Below, in pieces: positions 48,791 through 58,675 of a stretch of 64,000 nucleotides of DNA. The stretch is from Allium sativum (taxonomy: Eukaryota > Streptophyta > Magnoliopsida > Asparagales > Amaryllidaceae): positions 165,303,579 through 165,367,578 of the forward strand of contig CM060926.1 in the NCBI GenBank assembly GCA_030737875.1, given 5' to 3'. The position numbers and the translations under genes are program-made. Each line of letters opens with the position of its first letter. The first letter of the stretch is position 1. Under the pieces are notes generated by a model. That model did no database searches. It saw only the letters and a program-made list of their open reading frames with translations, and had not been told where the DNA came from.

Positions 48791-49378
48791 CTACCACAAA
48801 CATGTAGTTTTTCAATATGAATCATATGTTTGCATGAGTCCCAATCAAAATTCCACACATGTGGTTGTCAACATAAACCATATACTTGTATGAATCAAAC
48901 CATAGCATTGCCAAATCGTTAGAATCAAAATAACATAAAAATATAAGTCATTATCGCCACAATTCCATTTCGTTTCCAGCGCAAATCGCGTATTTGCAAA
49001 TATCCAATCGTATACCATAATATTCTCAAATCGTTTTGCATCAAAGCAACATACAAATATAGATTATTATCGCCACAATTCCATTTCTTACATTACACAA
49101 ATCAACACAATTATTTAATTCATATCAGAATAGCACTCTACTTACAGCGTATGGCGAATCTTTAATTCAGAAATCTGAGATGCTATCCTTTGTTGTAGGC
49201 GTTGATTTAATTTAGTTGTTGTTGCTTTAAGCTTTGATCTTCTTTTAATTTGATTCGTCTCTTAGGCTTGTTGGCTTGTCTCTAGGCTTTCTAATTGACG
49301 GCCATTCTTAGTTTCTCTCCAGCAGCATGACGGCTATTGTATTCTATTATTTGTGTGAGTTTAGGTTAGGTTTGAGTT

Positions 49379-49388
49379 GTATATATAG
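49379..49388 (-). promoter_or_regulatory. TATA box, Element B left LTR
   Basis: CTATATATAC on the minus strand, 80-140 bp downstream (sense) of the TGACTCA array. Confidence 0.5.
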
Positions 49389-49466
49389 AATTTTAGGATT
49401 AATTTAGGCCGTTTGATTAATCCTAGAAATGACCACAACCGTTCAGTCAGGATAGAGTTATCCTAT

Positions 49467-49528
49467 TGACTCAGCCATGAGTCAGAAATGACTCAGCATT
49501 GACTCAGCGATGAGTCAGAAATGACTCA
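49467..49528 (-). promoter_or_regulatory. Six phased TGA(C/G)TCA sites, Element B left LTR
   Basis: Sites start at 49467, 49478, 49489, 49500, 49511 and 49522, exactly 11 bp apart, alternating TGACTCA and TGAGTCA. This is the core recognised by GCN4/Opaque2-class bZIP factors. All sites would face the same side of the helix. Confidence 0.75.
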
Positions 49529-49907
49529 GCGTATTAAATGTTCACCAATTCAAACGTAAATACGTATTTAATAGATACATTTTCCCCTTTACCATATTAA
49601 TTACCCATATATAAATATTTATTTATATATGAATAAATATTTTCTTACCTTTAATTTGTCATAATTAAAAATTGGAGAAGGCCAAAAAAAAAACCATCCT
49701 TGACAACCAAAAATGCGCAACGTACGCTACATGATGCGTACACGTCATATATATATATATATATATATATATGCGTATATGTATATATATATTATATATA
49801 TATTCATTTTTTTCTCTATCTTCCCAATTACCCATTTTCACCCTAAACCACTTTTTGAACTGCGTTCACACTAGGCTATTTTAAGCCATTCCCCTAAAAC
49901 AAAAATA

Positions 49908-49984
49908 GGGCACTGGCGGGGATCGAACTCTGTACCTCTTGTATGCAAGTCATGTGTTCCAACGAAATGAGCTACTAAGTCTTT
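49908..49984 (-). other. tRNA-like sequence in Element B left LTR
   Basis: The minus strand reads TAGCTCATTTCGTTGGAAC (D-arm, A-box-like), then TTGCATACAAGAGG, then AGTTCGATCCC (T-arm, B-box-like), with a T run after it. The acceptor and anticodon stems do not close properly, so it is tRNA-derived, not a functional tRNA. Identity is uncertain. Confidence 0.5.
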
Positions 49985-50237
49985 TGCTTACAAACCCTAG
50001 AACAATGCTAAACATTATTCGTTTCCCATTCTTTTTTTTTTTCATGTTTTGCTGCGATATTTAAATTAAAGATATCTTCTTCACACGTTATCCGTTTTGC
50101 GTAAACTCGGACTCTATCTCAAGCAGAATTTCGAGGCGAATGCAATGGCGTAACCCGTTTCCCTTAATTCTTTGATTTGAAATTAATTATACTTTAATTT
50201 GTGAATTTCACTGTTATAGAATACATGGGGTGTTACA

Positions 50238-50250
50238 TTCTCCCCCACTT
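50238..50250 (-). other. Polypurine tract, Element B
   Basis: The minus strand reads AAGTGGGGGAGAA directly before TGTAACACCCC of the 3' LTR. Nearly the same as in Element A. Confidence 0.8.
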
Positions 50251-50746
50251 AAAAGGATTTCGTCCCCGAAATCTTCAAGTTAGGAGGAATGTATATCCTA
50301 ACATCCAAACATCCATCTACTCATCCATCAAACACGAGTATCCATTGTCCTTAAAAGACTTCTAATGCTTCATGATCATATGCGAAGTGTGTGTGTACAT
50401 GTACTTATCTAATGCAAAATCAGGCGGTCTACCGATTCAGTTGACCTCCTTAATGCGAATTATGTAGGTGCCATGAATCCATTATGTATGCAAATTTTCC
50501 TATTCATGATTCTACATGAGTGCACAATCATTCATACAAATGCAACATCTATATGACAACACATTAAAGTTCAACCATATACGAATGCAAACATATATGC
50601 ATATGCAATATGAAGTGACTGAGCCGATCTAAAACCTAGATTGTGTATGTATATGCAACCACGAGCAACCACTAGCAATCACTTGCAACCACTTGCAACC
50701 ATCATCCATAACATGTTTCAACTACATGTTTACATCCAAAAAGATT
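50251..50746 (-). other. Element B 3' untranslated region
   Basis: Non-coding and similar along most of its length to 2834-3367 of Element A, including the CACTTGCAAC repeats near 50665-50700. It joins directly to the truncated gag frame, marking the deletion of pol. Confidence 0.75.
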
Positions 50747-51115
50747 CTACCTATGGTTCTCAAGATAGGATCGAGGAGAGAAATAGGATAAAACAAAGCA
50801 TCTAGAATAAGTTAACGATGTACCGCCAGAAGGTCCGGTCTGCTTCTCAGGGCAGTCTTTGCTGATGTGTCCAGTCTTCCCACAATGAAAACATTCTCCT
50901 TGCTTTCTTTTCCTCTTTCTACAATCCTTGGCTATGTGCCCTTCCGTACCACAAAAATTGCATTTCCTTTTTTCTCGTTTCTTGTTATTACTGTTACGAT
51001 CCTTTCTTGTTTGACTATTATTCGTCGTCCTAATCTGGGACTCTTCCGCTTGCTGGTTCACGTAGAGGAGGAGGAGTGAAAGCGTCAGCAGCTGGGGAGT
51101 AAGGTCTCCAGACAT
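50747..51115 (-). CDS. Element B mini-gag (two zinc knuckles)
   Basis: 122 codons starting MSGDLTPQL, with the ATG preceded by TTTCAGC exactly as in the Element C gag. Only a few N-terminal residues remain; the capsid region is gone and the frame jumps to a basic linker. Two CCHC knuckles follow ([14 protein letters not shown] and [14 protein letters not shown], about residues 52-88), then QTGPSGG. After that the frame runs into fused 3' sequence (TSLTYSR...). The product could at most bind nucleic acid as a nucleocapsid-like peptide. It may equally be an untranslated leftover of a deletion. Confidence 0.6.
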   Translation of the reverse strand: MSGDLTPQLLTLSLLLLYVNQQAEESQIRTTNNSQTRKDRNSNNKKREKRKCNFCGTEGHIAKDCRKRKRKQGECFHCGKTGHISKDCPEKQTGPSGGTSLTYSRCFVLSYFSPRSYLENHR

Positions 51116-51286
51116 GCTGAAACAGAAAGGATAGATTCAAAACGAAGGATAAGAGATAGTACCTATGGCTTTGGGGGGACTTTGCCTTTTAAAACAAAAT
51201 AATATTTTATCTTTTAAAAATGCTTCTTTAAATTTCCTTTTTGAAAATAAATTTTTAAAACTTTTTATCTTATCTGGTAAACCTAT

Positions 51287-51298
51287 GCTCTGATACCA
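51287..51298 (-). other. Primer-binding site, Element B (initiator tRNA-Met)
   Basis: TGGTATCAGAGC on the minus strand, two bases inside the 5' LTR. Confidence 0.9.
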
Positions 51299-52441
51299 AG
51301 TGAAACACCCCACCTCCGTTAGGGTCACTCTCAAAGGGAATGCCCTAATTTTGGTGGAGGTTTATAAGTATAAGTCACAGATATACAAGACAGATATAAG
51401 AACACATATTTTTGAACAGCGGAAAACAACAACTTTTATTTCATTAAAATATGTGTTACACAAACCATGCCATAATTGTCTTACAATATTTCCAAAATCA
51501 TAACTGCCTTGATTACATTATTTAAAGAAGCATAATGAACACATAAATAAACTGCAAAAGTCCCATAGTTGCTGTCTAAAGCCATAGTCCAAAACGAAAA
51601 GAACCAAGCAATACATTCTTTCTCTTCAAGCTGGATAAGAAGGCTGGTCAAGCTACGGTATTCCCTCCCTGTGGACCTGGGGGGGGGGGGGGAATGGAAG
51701 AAAAGAAGACGAAAGAAAAGTAGAGTTAGACATAAAGCCTGAGTAAGTCTAGGACTATTCAGTCTATGAATAAAGAACTGGGTATGATAAGTATAAACTA
51801 GAAATGGGAAAGCACCATATACTTGGTTAAGTTGTCTAGGGTCGAATATACTATCGTACCCCATATTAATCTCTGTACCCCATATAAACTAGTTCCCAAC
51901 AGGCACCCCATAATCAGGGTGAAGTGATCCATTTTATGATGATCGGCTCCTACTCGCATAGTTACATGTGTCTTACGGCCCCCGATGTTGTAGTTACCTA
52001 TGCTGGTCCCACCATGGGGTGTATCAAGTCCCATGGCGGCGGCCCGACACAACCCTAGAATGCACAGGTATGCTACTGGTGCCCAGTGCCTTATTTTTCT
52101 GCGCCGGAGTGTGTGCACGCCCGCACCCCGTTAGAACCTACACTGCTGCACCACCGCCGTCGATTTGACCTCTTACAATCAGCCCAGTAATCGTGCCCCA
52201 CCCTGCGTAGTTTCAGGGTATCATGATACCTAATAGGGTTACTGCTGAAAAGGGTCCCCCGCTACTAGGTTTTCTATTTCTAGCCAACATGCTAAGTTGG
52301 TTAAGTGTTTTATGAACCTAACCCCCAATCAGTCTGTTTAGTTTAGCATGTTCCATTCTGATTAAGTATTAATATAATTTACTTAATCCTATCAATCCTG
52401 ACTCAGCCTTAATTGTCTTATTAAAGCCTTGACCTCTCACA

Positions 52442-52512
52442 TTAGACAGGTATTGTTGTGGCTGCCTGTTGCCGGTTGGGTCCGGGCAGTCTTACGCCAC
52501 AACTCAGTCTAA
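52442..52512 (-). other. Stem-loop B in Element B right LTR
   Basis: Counterpart of 47190-47260, with the same stems and loop. Confidence 0.7.
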
Positions 52513-52551
52513 CCTCGGGTCCTTGTTGGGCTCCGTGTTTAACCACCCACA

Positions 52552-52623
52552 TTGGATAGGTATTGTTGTGACAACTGGACAGCCGCGCGGTTCTGGGCAG
52601 GTTTACATCACAACTCAATCCAA
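52552..52623 (-). other. Stem-loop A in Element B right LTR
   Basis: Counterpart of 47300-47371. Four or five base differences are confined to the loop (gacaactggacagccgcg on the plus strand), and both stems are unchanged. Confidence 0.7.
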
Positions 52624-53852
52624 CCTCGGGTTAAACACATCGTATTTTCTACATTTACATATTTTGTCTCTTTTCTTTTTATATGTAAATATTTGCGGCC
52701 CATTATTCAAATTTGTCTTTATTGGTTAAATTTCATTTATGCCACTTAATTGTTCTTTCAAGGTTGTTGGCATGCGTTAAACATGCCAACACATATGTTC
52801 TATATTTTAGCCCAAACGTCATTACCCCTGTATTACACGTTCGCTCCAACGTAAGGTGTATTGGGTTTAATACTTAAACCCAATTTAGCCAAATGAAAAG
52901 GGGAGGCTTATAACATGGTGTTTATAAGTTAACATGAAAAAAAGGGAGTGTGAACGCATGAACTTGCAACGAACGATTCAATTAACATAAAATGGGCACA
53001 TGTGAACTTGCAATTGTAACATCATACAATCATGGCATAACATGAATCATTTTATCCATATAATCATAGCATAAACAATACTTAAACATAAATCATTCTA
53101 TTCATATGGTTAATGCATAGACAATACTTAAACATGACTTATTTTATTCATATGATTATGGCATAAGCAGTACTTAAACATGCATCATTCTATTCATATA
53201 ATCATGGCATAAATAATACATGAATCATAGGTTCAACTAACCATGTAAACTTGAAATTAAGAATCTAACTAAATTAGATATCATTATTATTGGCACAGGT
53301 CTTGACTAAAAATATAAGCCTATATTTTTATTTAGGCATAAACTAATCGTGTTCATAAAATCACTACATGTTAACAAAAAGGTGCTTACTTTTGTCACTA
53401 ATACAAAAGTATGGTTCAACTAAAATTATCCCAACTTAATTCTTATATGAATCATGGTTTTCATTCTATTCATAGAATTATAGCATAAACATATCTAAAC
53501 TTACATCATGGTTTTTTATTTTATCTATGTAAACTTGCAAGAGGAATGTAATTCTAATGTAACTTATGATAACAACATGAGCCTAAAAACATGTTTTTCA
53601 ATTGGGCATAATAACGAACATAGTTTAGTCATGTTCATAAAATTAATACAAATTTACAAAGATGCGTGCTTTTGTCACTATCACAAAAATATGATTTTTA
53701 TACTTGAACTATGATGCCAATTCCAACATAACTTCATATGAATCATAATACTTAGGTGAATCAAATTACACTAAAGATGACCATAGAATTTTACATCATG
53801 TTGTCATAACAATAGATCATAGACTTGCATGAATTCCAATTAAAATATCATA

Positions 53853-54031
53853 ACATATAGTTGTTAACATGAATCATATACTTGCATGAATCTTAAATAA
53901 ATTATTACAACATATAGTTGTTAACATGAATCATATACTTGCATGAATCTTAAATAAATTATTACAACATATAGTTGTTACTTTCAACATGAATCATATG
54001 CTTGCAATTATCAAATGGGTGTTGTAAATAA
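53853..54031 (-). repeat. 57-bp tandem repeat in Element B right LTR
   Basis: Counterpart of 48612-48790. Confidence 0.88.
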
Positions 54032-54617
54032 CTACCACAAACATGTAGTTTTCAATATGAATCATATTTTGCATGAGTCCCAATCAAAATTCCACACATG
54101 TGGTTGTCAACATAAACCATATACTTGTATGAATCAAACCATAGCATTGCCAAATCGTTAGAATCAAAATAACATACAAATATAAGTCATTATCGCCACA
54201 ATTCCATTTCGTTTCCAACGCAAATCGCGTATTTGCAAATATCCAATGGTATACCATAATATTCCCAAATCGTTTTGCATCAAAGCAACATACAAATATA
54301 GATTATTATCGCCACAATTCCATTTTTTACATTACACAAATCAACACAATTATTTAATTCATATCGGAATAGCACTCTACTTACAGCGTATGGCGAATCT
54401 TTAATTCAGAAATCTGAAATGCTATCCTTTGTTGTAGGCGTTGATTTGATTTAGTTGTTGTTGCTTTAAGCTTTGATCTTCTTTTAATTTGATTCGTCTC
54501 TTAGGCTTGTTGGCTTGTCTCTAGGCTTTCTAATTGACGGCCATTCTTAGTTTCTCTCCAGCAGCATGACGGCTATTGTATTCTATTATTTGTGTGAGTT
54601 TAGGTTAGGTTTGAGTT

Positions 54618-54627
54618 GTATATATAG
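54618..54627 (-). promoter_or_regulatory. TATA box, Element B 5' LTR
   Basis: CTATATATAC on the minus strand, about 845 bp into the sense LTR. This copy would drive transcription of the element. Confidence 0.52.
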
Positions 54628-54705
54628 AATTTTAGGATTAATTTAGGCCGTTTGATTAATCCTAGAAATGACCACAACCGTTCAGTCAGGAGAGAGTTAT
54701 CCTAT

Positions 54706-54767
54706 TGACTCAGCCATGAGTCAGAAATGACTCAGCATTGACTCAGCGATGAGTCAGAAATGACTCA
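54706..54767 (-). promoter_or_regulatory. Six phased TGA(C/G)TCA sites, Element B 5' LTR
   Basis: Identical array with sites starting at 54706, 54717, 54728, 54739, 54750 and 54761. It ends about 80 bp upstream (sense) of the TATA box. Confidence 0.76.
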
Positions 54768-55139
54768 GCGTATTAAATGTTCACTAATTCAAACGTAAAT
54801 ACGTATTTAATAGATACATTTTCCCCTTTACCGTATTAATTACCCATATATAAATATTTATTTATATATGAATAAATATTTTCTTACCTTTAATTTGTCA
54901 TAACTAAAAATTGGAGAAGGCCAAAAAAAAAAACCATCCTTGACAACCAAAAATGCGCAACGTACGCTACATGATGCGTACACGTAATATATATATATAT
55001 ATGCGTATATGTATATATATATTATATATATATATTCATTTTTTTCTCTATCTTCCCAATTACCCATTTTCACCCTAAACTACTTTTTGAACTGCGTTCA
55101 CACTAGGCTATTTTAAGCCATTCCCCTAAAACATAAATA

Positions 55140-55213
55140 GGGCGCTGGCAGGGATCGAACTCTGTACCTCTTGTATGCAAGTCATGTGTTCCAACCAAAT
55201 GAGCTACTAAGTC
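55140..55213 (-). other. tRNA-like sequence in Element B 5' LTR
   Basis: Counterpart of 49908-49984. Its D-arm reads AGCTCATTTGGTTGG, closer to a canonical tRNA A box than the left copy. Confidence 0.52.
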
Positions 55214-55468
55214 TTTTGCTTACAAACCCTAGAACAATGCTAAACATTATTCGTTTCCCATTCTTCTTTTTTTCATGTTTTGCTGCGATATTTAAATTAA
55301 AGATATCTTCTTCACACGTTATCCGTTTTGCGTAAACTCGGACTCTATCTCAGGCAGAATTTCGAGGCGAATGCAATGGCGTAATCCGTTTCCCTTAATT
55401 CTTTGATTTGAAATTAATTATACTTTAATTTGTGAATTTCACTGTTATAGAATACATGGGGTGTTACA

Positions 55469-55497
55469 CGTTGGAATAGCCGTATTCTCTTGTAGCG
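55469..55497 (+). repeat. CACTA 3' terminus, part 2
   Basis: CGTTG (target duplication of Element B) then GAATAGCCGTATTCTCTTGT and AGCG. Read in reverse it is CGCTACAAGAG, close to the CACTA consensus start CACTACAAGA with A to G at position 2. Confidence 0.5.
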
Positions 55498-55616
55498 TTC
55501 ACCATTACAATCTCCTCCAAGACTACTGCAAGATTCCTTAAGTTTATCATCACTAAACTTCTATCGTAATGCCCAGCTACTCTATAAACAACTGTAGTTA
55601 TTTTGGTGCAGCTGTG

Positions 55617-56140
55617 CACTACAGTCTATGCAGTTAAAGCCCTGCTAAAGTCCCGTGAAATCCCCGCTATAGCCCGTAGCGCTCTCCGACCGCTATGCTA
55701 TTTCAATTTAGCGCTTATGAACAGTAGTTCCGCTTTTAGCCCCGTTGTTTTCCGCTGCACCCGCTAAATCAACGCAATTTAGCACCGCTTTAGCAATATT
55801 AATATATAAAGGACGATTTGACCAGTTATCTTTGAAAATAAATCAAAAAGTTAATGTAAAGAGAAAATTTTAAGTCATATGTGCCTTATATAAGATAAAA
55901 ATCTGTAATAATCCACTAATCTAGTGTGTGTAACCATGATGTTCTTTGATTTTGTTGTAAATTATTAATTATTATTTGTTTATCCTACACAAATGATGCG
56001 AGAATGATAATTATTTAATTTTACTTATATAGTTTTGCATTATATTAACATTTTTTCACCTCCGTTATAGCCCCGCTTTATTCCCGCTATAGCTTTTTAC
56101 ACCTCTACCGCTAAGCGCTTTAATTGCACAGACTACAGTG
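55617..56140. mobile_element. hAT-like MITE
   Basis: Imperfect 24-bp terminal inverted repeats (CACTACAGTCTATGCAG... on the left, CACTGTAGTCTGTGCAA... from the right; 20 of 24 match). Inside are many GCTATAGC and CCGCTTTAGC phrases typical of non-autonomous plant hAT elements. GCAGCTGT occurs at 55608-55615 and 56157-56164, which could be an 8-bp target duplication slightly outside these ends. No coding capacity. Confidence 0.6.
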
Positions 56141-56164
56141 GTACACAATTTCAATTGCAGCTGT

Positions 56165-56936
56165 CAGAGACCATTTGTTGTTCACTTACGTAATTTATCT
56201 TATTATTGCGCATGTTGCCTATAGTTAGAAATGTAAATTTTTGAAAACAAAATCCGTAATTTTGATGTTAAACCACTTGTAAAATCAAAATCCTAAATCA
56301 AAACCATTACGGCCTGCCTCACGATATCAAAATTTGGTTTTGGAGAACTTTATAAAATATATAAACCTTTTTCAATCAATTTATGCAATGACAAACTCTA
56401 TTTAAATACTAACCATGTCAAGTTGTCCTCGGATTAATAGAAATGAAAAAAAAAGGAAAAAAAAACCCTTAATTTAGCGAGATGCCTCATGCAAAAAATA
56501 AAATAAAAAATGCTCACTCCTATAGGCAATTATGTGGAGCTCTAAAGGCACAACGCAATAACGCTATGTAATGCCTTCAGGGCACCACATGGTATCAGTG
56601 CATGGTGTCATGAATACACACTAAGCTGTTAAGCTCAATGGACATAAAATTTAGATAGAAATAGAAAATTTTAATATATTGATCAACGGGTATTTTTGTT
56701 GTGTGGTGCTAAAGGCACCCCAATATGTTCTTCCTAATATCGCGACTATAAAATACCACAAGAATTAGTATTACACTCTTCTTAATACCACGCACTTAAA
56801 AAATAGGGGCTACCACACTGTTTTACCCTATTTCTATTTCGTTCGATATTCGTTCGTCTTCATTTGTAAAACTGATCAACGAGCTAAACCCTTGATCTAT
56901 AACCGATCAATGAATTTGACACCGCAATATACAAAA
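56165..56936. other. AT-rich DNA with a possible small inverted repeat
   Basis: No gene. GCCTTCAGGGCACCACA (56573) and TGTGGTGCTAAAGGCACC (56702) face each other about 150 bp apart and may mark a small MITE. The last five bases before Element C are CAAAA (its left target site). Confidence 0.35.
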
Positions 56937-57213
56937 TGTAACACCCCGAATTTTAGTTAATACTAAAATTCACTAATCACAGGATAAATAATCTCAGACG
57001 TGGGAATTGGGGGTAACGGGCTGCGTTATTGCGTTCGTCTCGGAAAAATACGCGAAATAGAGTCCGAGTTTTCGAGAATCGGAGTCCGTATGGCCCGGTT
57101 ATGGCCCAAAGGAGTTTGCAGAAAAATTAGAGCTAAAAATAGATTTAGGAATTTAAATTTAAATTTTAAATTAGAACCAGCGGGGCCAGGCGGGAAGATT
57201 CCCGCCTAAGCAT

Positions 57214-57292
57214 GTCGACATGGCTGTCGACAGGCCTGTCGACAGGGGTGTCGACTTGCCTGTCGACTTGCCTGTCGACATGGCGTGTCGAA
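57214..57292 (+). promoter_or_regulatory. Phased GTCGAC array, Element C LTR
   Basis: GTCGAC starts at 57214, 57226, 57238, 57250, 57262 and 57274, exactly 12 bp apart, with a seventh degenerate GTCGAA at 57287. The array ends about 130 bp upstream of the TATA box, the same relative position as in Element A. Confidence 0.75.
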
Positions 57293-57420
57293 CCAGGGTG
57301 CTTGGGTGCACCAGATCTGGTTTTCTGGCTAGGGCTGGGCTTGGTTTTAGAGATTTCCTAAATCTAACGGACCTAAATTAATCTAGGGTTAATCTAAGGG
57401 CCTAAAACACTCTCTTAATC

Positions 57421-57428
57421 TATAAATA
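57421..57428 (+). promoter_or_regulatory. TATA box, Element C LTR
   Basis: TATAAATA, 484 bp into the LTR, the counterpart of the Element A TATA. Confidence 0.62.
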
Positions 57429-57759
57429 CACCCTAAACCTACCTTAAACCATACTAAAAATAGAAATGAAGGCCTCATGCCGCCAAATTAAATCCTAGAA
57501 GGAGTCTCCATTAATCTAAGAAGGAAGTTTCAAGCTAATCCCTCTCAAACCATTCTCTAATCATCACCATCTTCATATTAGCAACTAATTCCTCTTCATA
57601 AGTTGGTTAATTTTGTGTTTGGTGAGTTTCTATCACTTTAGCATCAATTGTTAAAGTAAGTAGATTGGGTGTAATGAGACTTATGGTCTTAAATGCGGAT
57701 TAGTGAGATTGAATCATTTATAATGATATGTTACTTTGTGTTGTTCTATGTTTATGCAT

Positions 57760-58345
57760 ATTTGATAGGTTGGTTTATGCATGCTTAATAAGTTGGTTTA
57801 TGCATGTTTAACAAGTGGATTTATGCATATTTAATAAGTGGAATTATGCATGTTTAGCAAAGTGAGTTATGCAAGTTAAGTATATGTTTAAATGCAAGTT
57901 TAATGTGATATGCAAGTTATGCATGCTTATGCAAGTATATGGATGTTTATGCAAGTCATGTATATGTTTAAATGCAAGATTTATGTGATATGCAAGTTAT
58001 GCAAGCTTATGCGAGTATATGAATGCTTATGCAATGTATGTATATGCTTAAATGACATGATATGCAAGTTATGCATGTTTATGCAAGTATGTGAATGCTT
58101 ATGCAAGTATGTGGATGCTTATGCAAGTATGTGAATGCTTATGCAAGTTATGTGTATGCTTAAATGCATGTTTAACATGTTATGCAAGTTATGTGAATGC
58201 CTATATGCAAGTCCAACATGTTATGCAAGATATGTGTATGATAATATGCAAGCTCATATGCAACATGTTATGCAAATCATGTGTATGATAATATGCAAGT
58301 TTGGGTTAAATGTAGTTGGGTTAATATATGCTCATATATGCAAGT
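57760..58345 (+). repeat. ATGCAAG-rich irregular repeats, Element C LTR
   Basis: Many copies of TTATGCAAGT and TATGC variants over about 590 bp, 340-920 nt downstream of the TATA box. Open frames of Met/Cys/Tyr-rich composition here are by-products of the repeat. Confidence 0.85.
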
Positions 58346-58527
58346 TGACATCCTCTTAACCCATGACAAAGTTTTATGCTAAACCCATGATATTTGTGAT
58401 GGATCTTCCCCTTTATTATGTCATGTAACGAGAACGATTTACGTGGGGAACGATGGGGTTGGTAAATATGTTAATAAATGAATGATTGGGTATGATTAAG
58501 CATACCATAAAAATAAATTACCATAAG

Positions 58528-58592
58528 TGGGAATTTACCTATTGAGTTAGGTCTACCCCATGGGAATTTACCTATTGAGTTAGGTCTACCCA
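58528..58592 (+). repeat. 33-bp direct repeat, two units
   Basis: GGGAATTTACCTATTGAGTT followed by AGGTCTACCC occurs twice in tandem. A single copy on the opposite strand is present in the Element A LTR near 1345-1380. Confidence 0.85.
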
Positions 58593-58675
58593 TGTTATGG
58601 AAAACTTGATATTAATTAGGGATAATTAATATGGGGGTGATTAATTAGGTGTAATTAATCGACTAAGACACGAGG

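Larger units (their letters stand above)
46058..50237 (-). repeat. Element B 3' LTR (left copy)
   Basis: 4180 bp, TGAAACACCCC to GGTGTTACA on the plus strand. It contains, in sense order, a tRNA-like segment, a TA microsatellite (about 49747-49802), a TGACTCA array, a TATA box, 57-bp repeats and two stem-loops. A polyadenylation-type AATAAA lies at 46192-46197. Open frames within it (for example 46548-46868) recur in the other LTR and are not genes. Confidence 0.95.
46058..55468 (-). mobile_element. Element B: non-autonomous Tekay-type retrotransposon
   Basis: 9411 bp. LTRs of 4180 bp and 4168 bp enclose only 1063 bp of interior. A perfect target duplication CGTTG lies at 46053-46057 and 55469-55473. 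The PBS, PPT and leader match Element A. The interior keeps one 122-codon frame with two zinc knuckles and lacks protease, RT, RNase H and integrase. LTRs differ by roughly 1% or less by eye, with short-repeat length changes, so insertion was fairly recent and must have used proteins from another element. Confidence 0.93.
51301..55468 (-). repeat. Element B 5' LTR (right copy)
   Basis: 4168 bp, the same termini as the left copy. Differences include a longer G run near 51680 (about 14 against 7), a shorter TA microsatellite near 54987, and loss of a short duplicated ATTCTAATGTA unit near 53550. Confidence 0.95.
21907..55497 (+). mobile_element. CACTA (En/Spm) transposon, decayed and nested
   Basis: The left end starts CACTACTAGAA at 21907. 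The right end, read inward on the opposite strand from 55497, is CGCTACAAGAG, a degenerate match. Both subterminal regions carry repeats of TTCCAACG and CCGCTAACG. Between them is a TNP2-type transposase in plus orientation. After removing Tat1, Tat2 and Element B the transposon would be about 5 kb, a normal size. A clean 3-bp target duplication is not seen (tca on the left, ttc on the right), so pairing of these two ends is likely but not certain. Confidence 0.55.

Noticed and set aside
54858..55073. Frame with a long Ile-Tyr alternation
   Set aside because: Translation of a TA microsatellite.
57910..58359. Met/Cys/Tyr-rich frames
   Set aside because: By-products of ATGCAAG-rich repeats in the Element C LTR.
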